Below are positions 20,587-29,684 of a stretch of DNA of 64,000 bases, piece after piece. The stretch covers positions 744,001 to 808,000 of the forward strand of contig NZ_UWPE01000001.1 in assembly GCF_900604955.1 (NCBI RefSeq). The letters are read 5' to 3'. The position numbers were made by a program, and so were the translations under genes. The notes beneath the pieces are model-generated. The model had not been told where the DNA came from. It searched no databases and worked only from the letters and a program-made list of their open reading frames with translations. This DNA is from Neoactinobaculum massilliense. GTDB lineage: Bacteria > Actinomycetota > Actinomycetes > Actinomycetales > Actinomycetaceae. Numbering within the stretch: position 1 is the stretch's first letter; every line of letters starts with the position of its first letter.

Positions 20587-21809
20587 CGCCCCACCTCATG
20601 TAGCACCAGGGGGATGCGCATCTCCGCTTCCGTCAGTGAGCCGTGCACGCCCTTCATGAAGGGGCGGTTTGCACCCCGCTCGCGGGAATCGGACACGGCC
20701 ACGCAGCCACGCTGGAATGAAATGACATCCCCGCACACCGCGAGCGCCCACTCGCTCATTTCCCCATAGATTCCACTCGCGGCAGCCTCCTGCTTGGTGA
20801 CCACAACGGCGTCGTCGCCCAGAACGTTTTGCCACCGCTCGCGTACGCCTTCCGGATCGCGGGTGTAGAGGTGACGGCAGCGTTCCTCTCCCGAGACAAG
20901 GTCCACGCCTTCGCGTAGCTCGGGCAGGGAGGCGATGTCATAGCGCGAGGTCACGTCAATCATGCCGTGGTCCGCGGTGAGCACGATCAGGGTGCCGGTG
21001 GGCAGGGCACGTTCGAGGCGGCCAAGTCCTGAATCGAGCTCCTCAAGGCGCGCGGCCCATTCCTCGCTGCGCCAGCCGTGTCCGTGACCGGCGTGATCCA
21101 CCATGTCCCAGTAGAGATATGCGAGCCGGCCCGTCCGGAGAAACGCGGCGGCACGGTCCACGCGCTCAGCAAGCGTTTTCCCGCCCAGGTGCGAGGCGCC
21201 CCGCTGGCTGGCGCGCGTGAGGCCGGAGGCGAAGAAGGCTGGATCCTGTACCACGGCCACCGGGGGCTCGTCCATATTGTCCTGTGCCCACGTCGCTACC
21301 TCACGGGCCATCCCATCGTTGTGTTCAGTGGCCGGGCCATCGGCAACCCGGCTTGCCGCCTGCTCGAACAACGTAGGAACCCGCTGCCACTCCTCCGGTC
21401 TCATCCCGGCCTGCTTCCATTTGAGCAGTGAGAAGCTTCGCCCGGTGGCCGGGGACCGCAGCGCGTAGGAGAGCATGGCCGTCTGCCCCGGGCGCTCACC
21501 GGTGCCTAGGGCAGTGAGCGCGGCAGCCGTGGTGGAGGGAGCAATCGTGGAGATCACGTGACGGTCCCAGGCGCGCAGGTGAGCGGCGTAGGAAAGCCGC
21601 TCGGCAAGATTGAGGGCGCCTAGACCGTCCACCAGGACCAGGCAGACGCGCTTGGCAGCCGGGATCCCCAGTACGGCACGGTCCTCGCCGCCGGTGGATC
21701 CCCCGCTAGCGGTGGAAATCCCCACGGCGTCCAGGCACGCCCCCAGCACGCCGCGAAGGTTCGCCGGGAGCACGGGCACGAAGTCTGAAGCCTTTGAAAA
21801 AATGGACAT
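20583..21809 (-). CDS. Alkaline phosphatase-superfamily (nucleotide pyrophosphatase/phosphodiesterase) protein
   Basis: A 408-residue enzyme of the type I phosphodiesterase/nucleotide pyrophosphatase fold. Metal-site signatures are [12 protein letters not shown] near residue 55, [12 protein letters not shown] (the nucleophile Thr is probably one of these), [15 protein letters not shown] and [12 protein letters not shown]. The natural substrate is unknown. No signal peptide is seen, so it is probably cytoplasmic. TAGGCT is 6 nt before its ATG. It lies between sepH and parC, an arrangement also seen in other Actinobacteria. Confidence 0.9.
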   Translation of the reverse strand: MSIFSKASDFVPVLPANLRGVLGACLDAVGISTASGGSTGGEDRAVLGIPAAKRVCLVLVDGLGALNLAERLSYAAHLRAWDRHVISTIAPSTTAAALTALGTGERPGQTAMLSYALRSPATGRSFSLLKWKQAGMRPEEWQRVPTLFEQAASRVADGPATEHNDGMAREVATWAQDNMDEPPVAVVQDPAFFASGLTRASQRGASHLGGKTLAERVDRAAAFLRTGRLAYLYWDMVDHAGHGHGWRSEEWAARLEELDSGLGRLERALPTGTLIVLTADHGMIDVTSRYDIASLPELREGVDLVSGEERCRHLYTRDPEGVRERWQNVLGDDAVVVTKQEAAASGIYGEMSEWALAVCGDVISFQRGCVAVSDSRERGANRPFMKGVHGSLTEAEMRIPLVLHEVGR

Positions 21810-21815
21810 GAGGCG

Positions 21816-21821
21816 AGCCTA
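21816..21821 (-). promoter_or_regulatory. Leaderless -10 element of the phosphodiesterase gene
   Basis: On the minus strand TAGGCT, then CGCCTC, then ATG at 21809. Confidence 0.5.
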
Positions 21822-21859
21822 CCGCGGTTCGTATCACCCACCGCGGCCGCAGATTCCGC

Positions 21860-21865
21860 GATACT
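21860..21865 (+). promoter_or_regulatory. Putative -10 element of parC
   Basis: GATACT is followed by 7 nt and the parC ATG. It differs from TANNNT at the first base but keeps the spacing of the other leaderless promoters. Confidence 0.4.
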
Positions 21866-21872
21866 AGGGGGC

Positions 21873-24272
21873 ATGGCTTCCGTTTCAGAACACATCGTTG
21901 ACGTCAACGTGTCCACGGAGATGCGCACCTCCTTCCTCGAGTACTCCTACTCGGTGATCTACGCGCGTGCGCTCCCGGATGCGCGGGACGGCCTCAAGCC
22001 CGTTCAGCGGCGCATCCTCTACCAGATGGGTGAGATGGGGCTGCGCCCCGACAAGCCGCATGTCAAATCCTCCCGCGTGGTGGGTGAGGTGATGGGGAAG
22101 CTGCACCCACACGGCGATTCGGCCATTTATGAGGCCACCGTGCGTCTGGCTCAACCGTTCACGATGCGCCTGCCGCTGGTGGATGGACACGGCAATTTCG
22201 GCTCGCTCGATGATGGTCCGGCCGCCTCGCGCTACACGGAAGCGCGCCTGGCCCCCGCCGCCCTGCCCATGCTCGCCTCAATTGACGAGGACACCGTGGA
22301 CATGGTGCCGAATTATGACAACACGCTGGAGCAACCCTCGGTACTGCCAGCGGCCATTCCCAACCTGCTGGTTAATGGCTCCTCGGGTATTGCCGTGGGC
22401 ATGGCCACGAATATTCCGCCCCACAATCTGGTGGAGGTGGTGAATGCAGCCAAGTATCTGCTTGCCCACCCCGATGCCACCCTGGATGATCTCATGCGCT
22501 TTGTCCCCGGCCCGGATCTCCCCGAGGGCGGGAAGATCGTGGGGCTGGACGGTATTCGGGACGCCTATGAAACGGGCCGCGGGATTTTCCGTACACGGGC
22601 CACGGCGTCGATCGAGAAGGTGAGCGCTCGCAAGCGCGGCATCGTCTTCACCGAACTCCCCTACCTGGTGGGCCCGGAGAAGGTGATTGCCAAGCTCAAG
22701 GATGCGGTGCAGTCCAAGAAGGTGAAGGGCGTCTCGGGGGTGCAAAATCTTACCGACCGCCACCACGGCATGCGCCTGGTGGTGGAGGTGAAGAACGGCT
22801 TCAACCCGGAGGCCGTGCTTGCCCAGCTCTACAGGCACACCCCGCTTGAAGAATCCTTCGGTATTAACAATGTGGCACTCGTTGATGGCCAGCCGCAAAC
22901 CCTCGGCCTCAAAGCACTACTACGTGTGTGGGTGGATCATCGCATCACCGTGGTGCGGCGCCGCTCCGAATTCCGCCTGAAGAAGGCGCAGGATGATCTC
23001 CACCTGGTGGAGGGCCTCCTCACCGCCGTGCTCAATATCGACGAGGTGATCGCCGTTATCCGGTCCTCCGAGGACACGGCGGCCGCCCGCACCCGCCTCA
23101 TGGCCGTCTTCGATCTGGACGAGGCGCAAGCGGATTACATTCTTGAACTACGTCTGCGCCGGCTCACCCGGTACTCTCAGCTGGAGCTCGAGCAGCGCAG
23201 GGATGAGCTGAACGCGACCATTTCCGAGCTCACGGACATTCTTGGGAGTGAAGCGCACCTGCACCGCGTGGTGGCTGACGAGATGACCGAGGTGGCGCGT
23301 ACTTACGGCACGCCGCGGCGCACGGTCCTCCTTGCGTCCGATGGCGCCGCCCCCGCCGCCCCTCTCGAGATTGCCGACGACCCCACGTGGGTGCTGCTTT
23401 CCGGCACCGGCCTGGTGGCGCGCACGGAAAGCGGTGAGCGACCGGTCCGTACTGGTCCCCGCATACTTCACGACGCCGTTGTTGCCGCGGTACCTGCCAC
23501 CGCGCGCGGACGCGTGGGGGTACTGACCGATGCGGGAACGGTGTACGCCGTCGACGTCGTCTCGCTTCCCACCATTCCTGATTCAGCAGGCGCGCCGTCG
23601 TTGGCGGGTGGCTCGCCCATTGGCGAACTCGCTCTGTTCGGGAACGGAGAAGTGCCGCTCACCCTGGTGCCGTTGGGCGAGGAGGCACCACCGTTGGCCA
23701 TCGCCACGGCGCAGGGCCGGATTAAGCGCCTGCAGGCAGCCCACCCGGACAAGGATTCCTGGGAGATCATCACGCTTCAGGATGGGGATCGAGTGATCGG
23801 TGCTGCACCGGCACCGGATGCCAGCCAACTGGTACTGGTCACAAACACCGCACAACTGCTGCGCTTTGAAGCCTCCGCCGTTCGCCCACAGGGCCGCACA
23901 GGCCGCGGTATTGCCGGAATGAAGCTGGCTGCCGACGCGCATGTCATTGCACTCGGGGTGGTGCGCAATGAGGATGTGAGCGCAGCCCTTGTGGCCACGG
24001 TTGCCGCCGCCTCGGGCGCCCTACCCGGCACGGCATCCGGTAGCGCGAAGGTGACCCCGCTGGACCGTTTCCCGGCCAAGGGACGTGCCACCGGTGGCGT
24101 GCGCTGCCAGCGTTTCCTGAAGGGCGAGGACATGCTGCAACTCGCCTACGTGGGGATGGAGCCGCTGCGGGCGGTGAGCGCGTCGGGACGAGCGGTGCCC
24201 CTACCGGAGCCGGTGGAGAAGCGTGATGCGAGCGGTACGGAGGTGGAGGCACCCATAGCCGCCATCGGATAG
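21873..24272 (+). CDS. parC: DNA topoisomerase IV subunit A
   Basis: A 799-residue type IIA topoisomerase A subunit that cleaves and rejoins DNA to decatenate chromosomes. The active-site Tyr is residue 121 in [11 protein letters not shown]. The quinolone-determining helix [11 protein letters not shown] has Ser83 and Glu87, the wild-type susceptible residues. The C-terminal third carries beta-pinwheel blades with [12 protein letters not shown]. It is assigned parC rather than gyrA because its partner parE is nearby in the sigA region, as in Actinobacteria with topo IV; a GyrA assignment is less likely. Confidence 0.9.
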   Translation: MASVSEHIVDVNVSTEMRTSFLEYSYSVIYARALPDARDGLKPVQRRILYQMGEMGLRPDKPHVKSSRVVGEVMGKLHPHGDSAIYEATVRLAQPFTMRLPLVDGHGNFGSLDDGPAASRYTEARLAPAALPMLASIDEDTVDMVPNYDNTLEQPSVLPAAIPNLLVNGSSGIAVGMATNIPPHNLVEVVNAAKYLLAHPDATLDDLMRFVPGPDLPEGGKIVGLDGIRDAYETGRGIFRTRATASIEKVSARKRGIVFTELPYLVGPEKVIAKLKDAVQSKKVKGVSGVQNLTDRHHGMRLVVEVKNGFNPEAVLAQLYRHTPLEESFGINNVALVDGQPQTLGLKALLRVWVDHRITVVRRRSEFRLKKAQDDLHLVEGLLTAVLNIDEVIAVIRSSEDTAAARTRLMAVFDLDEAQADYILELRLRRLTRYSQLELEQRRDELNATISELTDILGSEAHLHRVVADEMTEVARTYGTPRRTVLLASDGAAPAAPLEIADDPTWVLLSGTGLVARTESGERPVRTGPRILHDAVVAAVPATARGRVGVLTDAGTVYAVDVVSLPTIPDSAGAPSLAGGSPIGELALFGNGEVPLTLVPLGEEAPPLAIATAQGRIKRLQAAHPDKDSWEIITLQDGDRVIGAAPAPDASQLVLVTNTAQLLRFEASAVRPQGRTGRGIAGMKLAADAHVIALGVVRNEDVSAALVATVAAASGALPGTASGSAKVTPLDRFPAKGRATGGVRCQRFLKGEDMLQLAYVGMEPLRAVSASGRAVPLPEPVEKRDASGTEVEAPIAAIG

Positions 24273-24591
24273 TGTTCGGCCGTTCCCTCGCACCACGTTC
24301 CGCACACCACAGTGAGATTCGCACGACGAACGCGGGTAGGCGGCATCGTCCCGGGAAAAACCGCGCCGCGCCGCCAACCTGTCCGCCGCGCTCCGTCCCC
24401 TACATCGTCTCACCAGGTGCACTCCAGGCTTTTCGCATGATGGTAGGACCGTTGACGTTCAAGCTCGGCCGAGTATTCTCTCCCCATACGGTTCCAAGGG
24501 ACCGACTCTCCGCCCCACGTGGCGCTATCGCCTTCCGGGAGCCGGAAAACTACGGCCATCCGGCCGCCAGTCGAGACCAGTAGAAAGGACG
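24273..24591 (+). promoter_or_regulatory. Gene-free stretch with promoter of the glutamine-type ABC operon
   Basis: The 319-bp gap after parC holds no credible gene. It contains TTGACG (24452-24457) and TATTCT (24474-24479) with a 16-bp spacer, one of the few clear -35/-10 promoters in the window. GAAAGGA just before the first ATG is the ribosome site, so this transcript has a leader of about 105 nt. No terminator for parC was found. Confidence 0.6.
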
Positions 24592-26076
24592 ATGATGCGA
24601 GGATTTGGCGCGTCAAAGATCATGGGATGGCGCTTCGCGCTCCTGGTCATCACGCTGATGGCACTCATGATCAGCATGTTTACTAATGCCCCAAGTGCAT
24701 TCGCAGCCGGTAGTTCAGGCTCGGACAGCGCAAGGGGCAAATCTTTTGTTATTGCAACGGACACCACCTTCGCCCCGTTCGAGTACCGGGATACCGCCGG
24801 TGAACTCACGGGCATCGATATTGACCTCATTAACGAGGCCGCCAAGCGCGAAGGTTTCACGGTCACCATCCGGGCGGTTGGGTTTGACGCCGCTCTCCAG
24901 GCCGTACAGTCCGGACAGGCCGACGCGGTGCTATCCGGCATGTCCATCACGGATGAGCGCAAGAAAGTCTTTGATTTTTCGGACCCGTATTTCGATTCCG
25001 GGGTCCAGATGGCCGTGCGGGCCAACAATAATGACATCACCTCCTATGAGGATCTCCGCGGCCAAACGGTAGTAGCCAAGACGGGCGCCGAAGGACTCGC
25101 ATTCGCGCAGTCCATTGCCGATAAATACGGGTTTACCGTCAAGGCACTGGCACAGGCGGATACCATGTACTCCGAGGTGAACGCGGGCCACGCAGCCGCC
25201 GTATTTGATGATTATCCGGTGCTGGCCTACGGGATTAAGCAGGGCAATGGCCTCAAGGTGGTCACCCCCAAGGAATCCGGCGCACAGTACGGTACGGCCG
25301 TACTCAAGGGCACACACGCGGACTATCTCAACGCATTTAATGATGCACTTGCCTCGATGAAGGCGGATGGCACCTACCAGCAGATTATTGATAAGTATCT
25401 GAGTAGTGATGCGTCCGAGGCCAACACGTCCTTCTGGGGCCTACTGTCCAGTTCACTTCCCAGCCTGCTACGCGGCCTAGGTATCACCGTGGCGGTCGCC
25501 GCCATCGCGCTGGCCATCGCCACCGCACTGGGCGTCCTGTTCGGCTTCTTCCGGGTGTCCCACAATCGTGTTCTCAAGGCACTCGCCGCTATTTACGTCA
25601 ATATCTTCCGCGGCACCCCTGTGCTAGTGCAGGCGTTCTTCTTCTACTTCGGTGTTCCCGCCGTCACCGGACAAAACATTCCGGTGTTCTGGGCGGGCGT
25701 TATTACCCTGGCGCTTAATGCCGGCGCATACATGACGGAAATTGTGCGCGGCGGTATTGACTCGGTGGATCCGGGCCAGATGGAAGCGGCGCGGTCGCTC
25801 GGTATGAGCTGGCTGCAATCCATGACCCATGTGGTGGTGCCGCAGGCGATTAAGATCGCCACGCCCTCCGCTATTAATCAGTTCATCATCACCCTCAAGG
25901 ACACCTCCCTCCTGGCGGTGTTGGGCCTGGCAGAACTCACCTATCAGGGGCAGCAGATCATTGCCCGCAACTTCCGCTCCTTCGAGATGTGGATCATTGT
26001 GGGCGTTCTCTACTTCATCGTGATCATGCTCCTGACGTGGCTGTCCAATATTCTCGATAGGAGGTTCAACAAGTGA
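24592..26076 (+). CDS. Polar amino acid ABC transporter, fused substrate-binding and permease protein
   Basis: A 494-residue fusion. Residues 1-39 are a signal/anchor ([20 protein letters not shown]). Residues about 50-275 form a periplasmic-type binding domain ([48 protein letters not shown]) of the glutamine/glutamate class. Residues about 285-490 are a HisM-type permease with the EAA loop ([14 protein letters not shown]). Such fusions are known in Firmicutes and some Actinobacteria. ATG at 24595 has better spacing from GAAAGGA and is a possible start. The ATPase gene overlaps the stop. Confidence 0.93.
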   Translation: MMRGFGASKIMGWRFALLVITLMALMISMFTNAPSAFAAGSSGSDSARGKSFVIATDTTFAPFEYRDTAGELTGIDIDLINEAAKREGFTVTIRAVGFDAALQAVQSGQADAVLSGMSITDERKKVFDFSDPYFDSGVQMAVRANNNDITSYEDLRGQTVVAKTGAEGLAFAQSIADKYGFTVKALAQADTMYSEVNAGHAAAVFDDYPVLAYGIKQGNGLKVVTPKESGAQYGTAVLKGTHADYLNAFNDALASMKADGTYQQIIDKYLSSDASEANTSFWGLLSSSLPSLLRGLGITVAVAAIALAIATALGVLFGFFRVSHNRVLKALAAIYVNIFRGTPVLVQAFFFYFGVPAVTGQNIPVFWAGVITLALNAGAYMTEIVRGGIDSVDPGQMEAARSLGMSWLQSMTHVVVPQAIKIATPSAINQFIITLKDTSLLAVLGLAELTYQGQQIIARNFRSFEMWIIVGVLYFIVIMLLTWLSNILDRRFNK

Positions 26077-26867
26077 GTGCCACCGATATTCTCCGCACCA
26101 ACGCGGATGTAGATCTTTCCATTCCGGTCCATGAGCGGCCGGTCATTCTCTCCGTCAAGGACCTCCACAAGAACTATGGGCACACCCACGTGCTCAAGGG
26201 CCTCTCCGTAGATGTTCACGAGGGCGAAGTGGTCTCCATCATCGGCCCCTCCGGTGCCGGCAAGTCCACCTTCCTGCGCTCCATCACCCGGCTGGAAACC
26301 CCCACCTCCGGCACCATTAAGTTCCGCGACCGGCTGATCACCGGGGACAAGAAGTCCCTTAATAAGCTGCGACGCCGCATTGGCATGGTGTTCCAGCACT
26401 TCAATCTGTTCCCCAACAAGACGGTGCTGGAGAACGTGACCATGGCGCCCACTGTGCTGGGACTCATGTCCAAGCCCGAAGCCGAGAAGCTGGCACTCCA
26501 GCTGCTCGACCGTGTGCACCTGGCCGAGCGCGCGAATTCGCGGCCCACGGAGCTTTCCGGTGGTCAGAAGCAGCGTGTAGCGATCGCCCGAGCCCTGGCC
26601 ATGAAGCCGGACATCATGCTGTTCGACGAGGCCACCTCCGCGCTCGACCCCGAAATGGTGGGCGATGTGCTGGATGTGATTCGTGACCTCGCACTGCGCG
26701 GCATGACCATGATTCTGGTGACCCACGAGATGGGATTCGCCCGCGAAACCTCGGATCGCATCCTGTTCATGGACGGGGGCGGCATTCTGGAGCAGGGCTC
26801 CCCGGAGCAGATTTTCGGCTCCCCCACCGAGGAGCGCACGCAGGCGTTCCTGTCCAAAGTGCTGTAG
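26073..26867 (+). CDS. glnQ: Polar amino acid ABC transporter ATPase (GlnQ-type)
   Basis: A 264-residue ATPase beginning at GTG 26073, overlapping the permease stop and preceded by AGGAGG at 8-nt spacing. Walker A is GPSGAGKST (about residues 57-65), the Q-loop is [11 protein letters not shown], the signature [15 protein letters not shown], Walker [15 protein letters not shown] and the H-loop LVTHEM. The N-terminal 25 residues before the domain are longer than in GlnQ. Together with the fusion gene upstream it makes a complete importer for glutamine-like amino acids. Confidence 0.94.
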   Translation: MSATDILRTNADVDLSIPVHERPVILSVKDLHKNYGHTHVLKGLSVDVHEGEVVSIIGPSGAGKSTFLRSITRLETPTSGTIKFRDRLITGDKKSLNKLRRRIGMVFQHFNLFPNKTVLENVTMAPTVLGLMSKPEAEKLALQLLDRVHLAERANSRPTELSGGQKQRVAIARALAMKPDIMLFDEATSALDPEMVGDVLDVIRDLALRGMTMILVTHEMGFARETSDRILFMDGGGILEQGSPEQIFGSPTEERTQAFLSKVL

Positions 26868-26872
26868 GAACT

Positions 26873-26901
26873 CTGGGTGGTCGGCGCGCCGATCCACCCA
26901 G
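26873..26901 (+). terminator. Hairpin downstream of glnQ
   Basis: CTGGGTGG(TCGGCG) pairs with (CGCCGA)T-CCACCCAG, nearly 14 bp with one bulged T, starting 5 nt after the stop. No U-run follows; it may protect the 3' end or cooperate with the terminator at 26921. Confidence 0.4.
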
Positions 26902-26920
26902 GCCGATCTGGCCGACGCTG

Positions 26921-26955
26921 AATGGCGGACTCGCGATTGCGGGTCCGCCATTTTT
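26921..26955 (+). terminator. Intrinsic terminator of the glutamine-type ABC operon
   Basis: AATGGCGGAC (26921-26930) pairs perfectly with GTCCGCCATT (26943-26952), followed by TTT; inner CGC/GCG pairs extend the stem. Confidence 0.75.
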
Positions 26956-27029
26956 ATCTGGTTTCGTGGAGCCGCGGATTATGCAGGTGACGCGGGCTCC
27001 ACGACCGCCGGCGCAGCAGCCGCCGTGCC

Positions 27030-27845
27030 TTACTCGTCGCGCAGTGCCAGTCCCTGCTCCTTAATGACCGCAAGGAGCGGCGCCGTTTCGCTGCGGCTCA
27101 CACCCATTTTTCGAGCGATTTGCGCGGTGAATTTATCTACCCTGCGGTTCTCGTCCCGGAGGTCGTAGTACTGGGCGACGACGTCGTCGTACTCACGTAG
27201 CGCCTCGGTAACGTTGGAGAATGCGGGGTACTCGTCGACGCCGACTGTGACGTTCAGTGGGAGGCGCGGCTTGTACTGGGGCGCCTGGGCCGGGTGGCCG
27301 ATGAGGAGGCCGAGGACCGGGAAGGTTTGGCGCGGCAGTTTGAGTGCGCGGATGACGCGACGGTAATCCCCCGCAATGGAGCCGAGGTAAACGGTACCGA
27401 GGTCCATGGACTCGGCGGCCACCACTACGTTCTGCGCGGCCAGGAGGGAATCCTTGACGGCGGCGAAGAAGGTGGAGGCAAGTTCGGTAGCCTCCGGACC
27501 TTGGCCAGCCTCCTTACGGATCTGGGCGTCGCGGTGGACATCGGCAACGAATATCCACAGCTGGCCGGCGGTGCCATCCACGTAAGGCTGGCCGGAGGCC
27601 TCATAAATCTCGTGACGAATGGCGGGGTTGAGGACGCGAATGATCGTGCACTGCTGATAGAAGCTGGACGTGGCCGTATGACGGGCTACTTCCAGGAGCG
27701 TCTCCACCTCACGGTTCGTGAGCGCCTCGTCCGTGAAGCGGCGAATGGTACGGTGCGAGAGCTGTAGCGCAACCGTCTTGTTCGGGTCCAGACCCGAAAA
27801 GTCCTCCCGGAGCGAATCGCGGTTATTAGTAATCTGTTCAGCCAT
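27030..27845 (-). CDS. NfsA-type flavin nitroreductase / NADPH-dependent oxidoreductase
   Basis: A 271-residue protein of the nitroreductase family, NfsA/FRP branch: LSHRTIRRFTDEALTN near the N-terminus binds FMN phosphate, SFYQQCTIIRV continues the FMN site, and GLLIGHPAQAPQYKPRLPLNV closes the domain. It should reduce flavins, quinones or nitro compounds with NADPH. ATG at 27845 is chosen because TACGCT lies 6 nt upstream; the longer frame to 28028 runs antisense-like through intergenic sequence into the next gene. The physiological substrate is unknown. Confidence 0.9.
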   Translation of the reverse strand: MAEQITNNRDSLREDFSGLDPNKTVALQLSHRTIRRFTDEALTNREVETLLEVARHTATSSFYQQCTIIRVLNPAIRHEIYEASGQPYVDGTAGQLWIFVADVHRDAQIRKEAGQGPEATELASTFFAAVKDSLLAAQNVVVAAESMDLGTVYLGSIAGDYRRVIRALKLPRQTFPVLGLLIGHPAQAPQYKPRLPLNVTVGVDEYPAFSNVTEALREYDDVVAQYYDLRDENRRVDKFTAQIARKMGVSRSETAPLLAVIKEQGLALRDE

Positions 27846-27851
27846 GGTCTC

Positions 27852-27857
27852 AGCGTA
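27852..27857 (-). promoter_or_regulatory. Leaderless -10 element of the nitroreductase gene
   Basis: Minus strand TACGCT, GAGACC, ATG. The 6-nt spacing sets the start at 27845. Confidence 0.5.
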
Positions 27858-27963
27858 GTCGCGCGGGAAGCCGTAGCAATATCTCGGTTTTCGGGCGGAT
27901 CTGAGGACTTTGCGGGCGGGTGTCGCTACATTGAGGGGTGGTATCACTAGGCTGAGAGGTGGG

Positions 27964-29637
27964 TTACTTGCCCTGGTCTGGGTGACTCTTCGTCGAGGAC
28001 GTCGCCAGGTGGAATCTAGGCCACCCACCGGGCATCCGCGTAAGGGCGACGGCTATACCCCAGCCAAAACTTGCTATCTTCGGCTGATGCTGCGACGGTG
28101 TGGACGTACTCGGGCTGTCTGATGCCTGAGCGGTAGGAGTCAATTTGGTGTCCACGTTTCGCGAGGATTCAGCATGCGTTTGCTCCACGTCAATCACACG
28201 GAGAAGGGTATTAAATGCCCGCCGGGCCCGCCGCCGGCCACCTCTCTCAACGAAGTTCCAGAGTTGACTCGGCAGTTTTGCATCCCGTATGTCGTCCCAC
28301 GTTGTCAGCGGCTTTTTCGGTAGCCGCCAAAGTGCGCCGTACCAGACCACAAGTGCCACCTCAACGACCAAGAATATGATTGCAGGAAGGATCCCCCACG
28401 GCCAGTTCCACGCCAAAAATGAAATACTAACGAAAAGCGTAGTATAAATCGCACACAGAATGGCCCAAATCATCCAGGGCGTTCCCCGGGACCATCTCGG
28501 CCGGCAGGCTTCTGCTCCGTTTCCGCCATTCTGCGACCACTCACCGCCTGGCCCTGAGATGACCTTGTATTCGTCAATCAGGTTGAGAAGTGATTCGCCG
28601 CGCTCCCAACCAATCCTCTGAGTAAAAGCCGCCTGTATGATGGCCATGCCGATTGTGATGACCAAGTACCCAGCGATCGAACCTCCAGAGATCGACGCAT
28701 CGGGGGCTGGCTTCCAAAGAGCTATACAACCGACCGGTAGGATTATCATGGCCGCAAGCAGCAACAAACTCGGCCAGTAACGGCGCCACGTACCCGTTGC
28801 ATCACTCAGCTGAAGATTCTTCCCCTCACCGCCACTTCCAGCAGAGTGACGGTACTCCCAGCTCAACACGCTCCAATTTGTGACGCAACGGAACGCAGAT
28901 AGTGCTCGTGACGCGCTGTCCTCCCATCCCTGCGAGGCGGCGAGGGCTACTGGAGACAGGTCCACCGCAAGAATTGCCACAACCCAAAGGATGGTTCCCT
29001 TAACGGCCTGCGAGTCGCTGAGGCTGGCATATACAAGCGATGTGAGCCCCGCTCCTGCCATTATGGCGGCGCCAGGAAAAAGAGCATACAGAGTGCCACG
29101 GGCCACGCGCTCTTCGCTGCTTTCTGATTCGAAATCGGAAATTATGCTCTCTGTTTGACGTTGAAAGGGGCTCACGTGAGCCCCTCCTCCGTCATTTTCC
29201 GGCTTGAGCAAGTGCATGACGTACGACTCATTCCCGAGTACGCGAACAACCTCAGGACTACATTTTTCGCCTGAATCGACCTTTTGAAATACGTGTACGA
29301 CTCGCGCCCTGAACTCTTTCAATCGATTTCGTTGGCCCTGCGCCCACTTGGCGATACGTTCCACGCTAATCAGAACAACTACTATCGCGAGTATTCCGAC
29401 CGTGACATCCCACCAGTTGGTCATCTCGAATGCGACGGGTTCTAGCGCGTCTTCGAGAGAAATACCGCGCAAGGCCTCGCCATCTGAGGACTCTGATAAC
29501 AAGAGCTTCCACGCAGAGGCTACCAATGTCGGTATGTAACCCACCGACAGAAGGAGCACGAAGAACGCAAAGGCCAACCCCACCTGCAGCCCTATCTTGC
29601 TCCACCACCAGCGAGCCTCGGCACCACTACTTCGCAC
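27964..29637 (-). CDS. Orphan multi-pass membrane protein, unknown function
   Basis: A 557-residue protein from GTG at 29637 that I do not recognise. About eight hydrophobic segments are seen near residues 17-40, 74-94, 185-205, 213-234, 288-307, 318-338, 388-410 and 414-437. A soluble stretch (about 95-180) contains charged helices and the last 100 residues are basic, then Ser/Thr/Pro-rich. No catalytic motif stands out. The gene is visibly more AT-rich than its neighbours (estimated by eye) and uses codons rare elsewhere in the window, suggesting recent acquisition. It starts 47 nt after the parE stop, so read-through from parE is possible. The longest frame reaches the nitroreductase promoter. 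Confidence 0.7.
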   Translation of the reverse strand: MRSSGAEARWWWSKIGLQVGLAFAFFVLLLSVGYIPTLVASAWKLLLSESSDGEALRGISLEDALEPVAFEMTNWWDVTVGILAIVVVLISVERIAKWAQGQRNRLKEFRARVVHVFQKVDSGEKCSPEVVRVLGNESYVMHLLKPENDGGGAHVSPFQRQTESIISDFESESSEERVARGTLYALFPGAAIMAGAGLTSLVYASLSDSQAVKGTILWVVAILAVDLSPVALAASQGWEDSASRALSAFRCVTNWSVLSWEYRHSAGSGGEGKNLQLSDATGTWRRYWPSLLLLAAMIILPVGCIALWKPAPDASISGGSIAGYLVITIGMAIIQAAFTQRIGWERGESLLNLIDEYKVISGPGGEWSQNGGNGAEACRPRWSRGTPWMIWAILCAIYTTLFVSISFLAWNWPWGILPAIIFLVVEVALVVWYGALWRLPKKPLTTWDDIRDAKLPSQLWNFVERGGRRRARRAFNTLLRVIDVEQTHAESSRNVDTKLTPTAQASDSPSTSTPSQHQPKIASFGWGIAVALTRMPGGWPRFHLATSSTKSHPDQGK

Positions 29638-29684
29638 GGTACGCCCTATCTCATTCGTGGATACTGATCGTAACTAACGTACCC

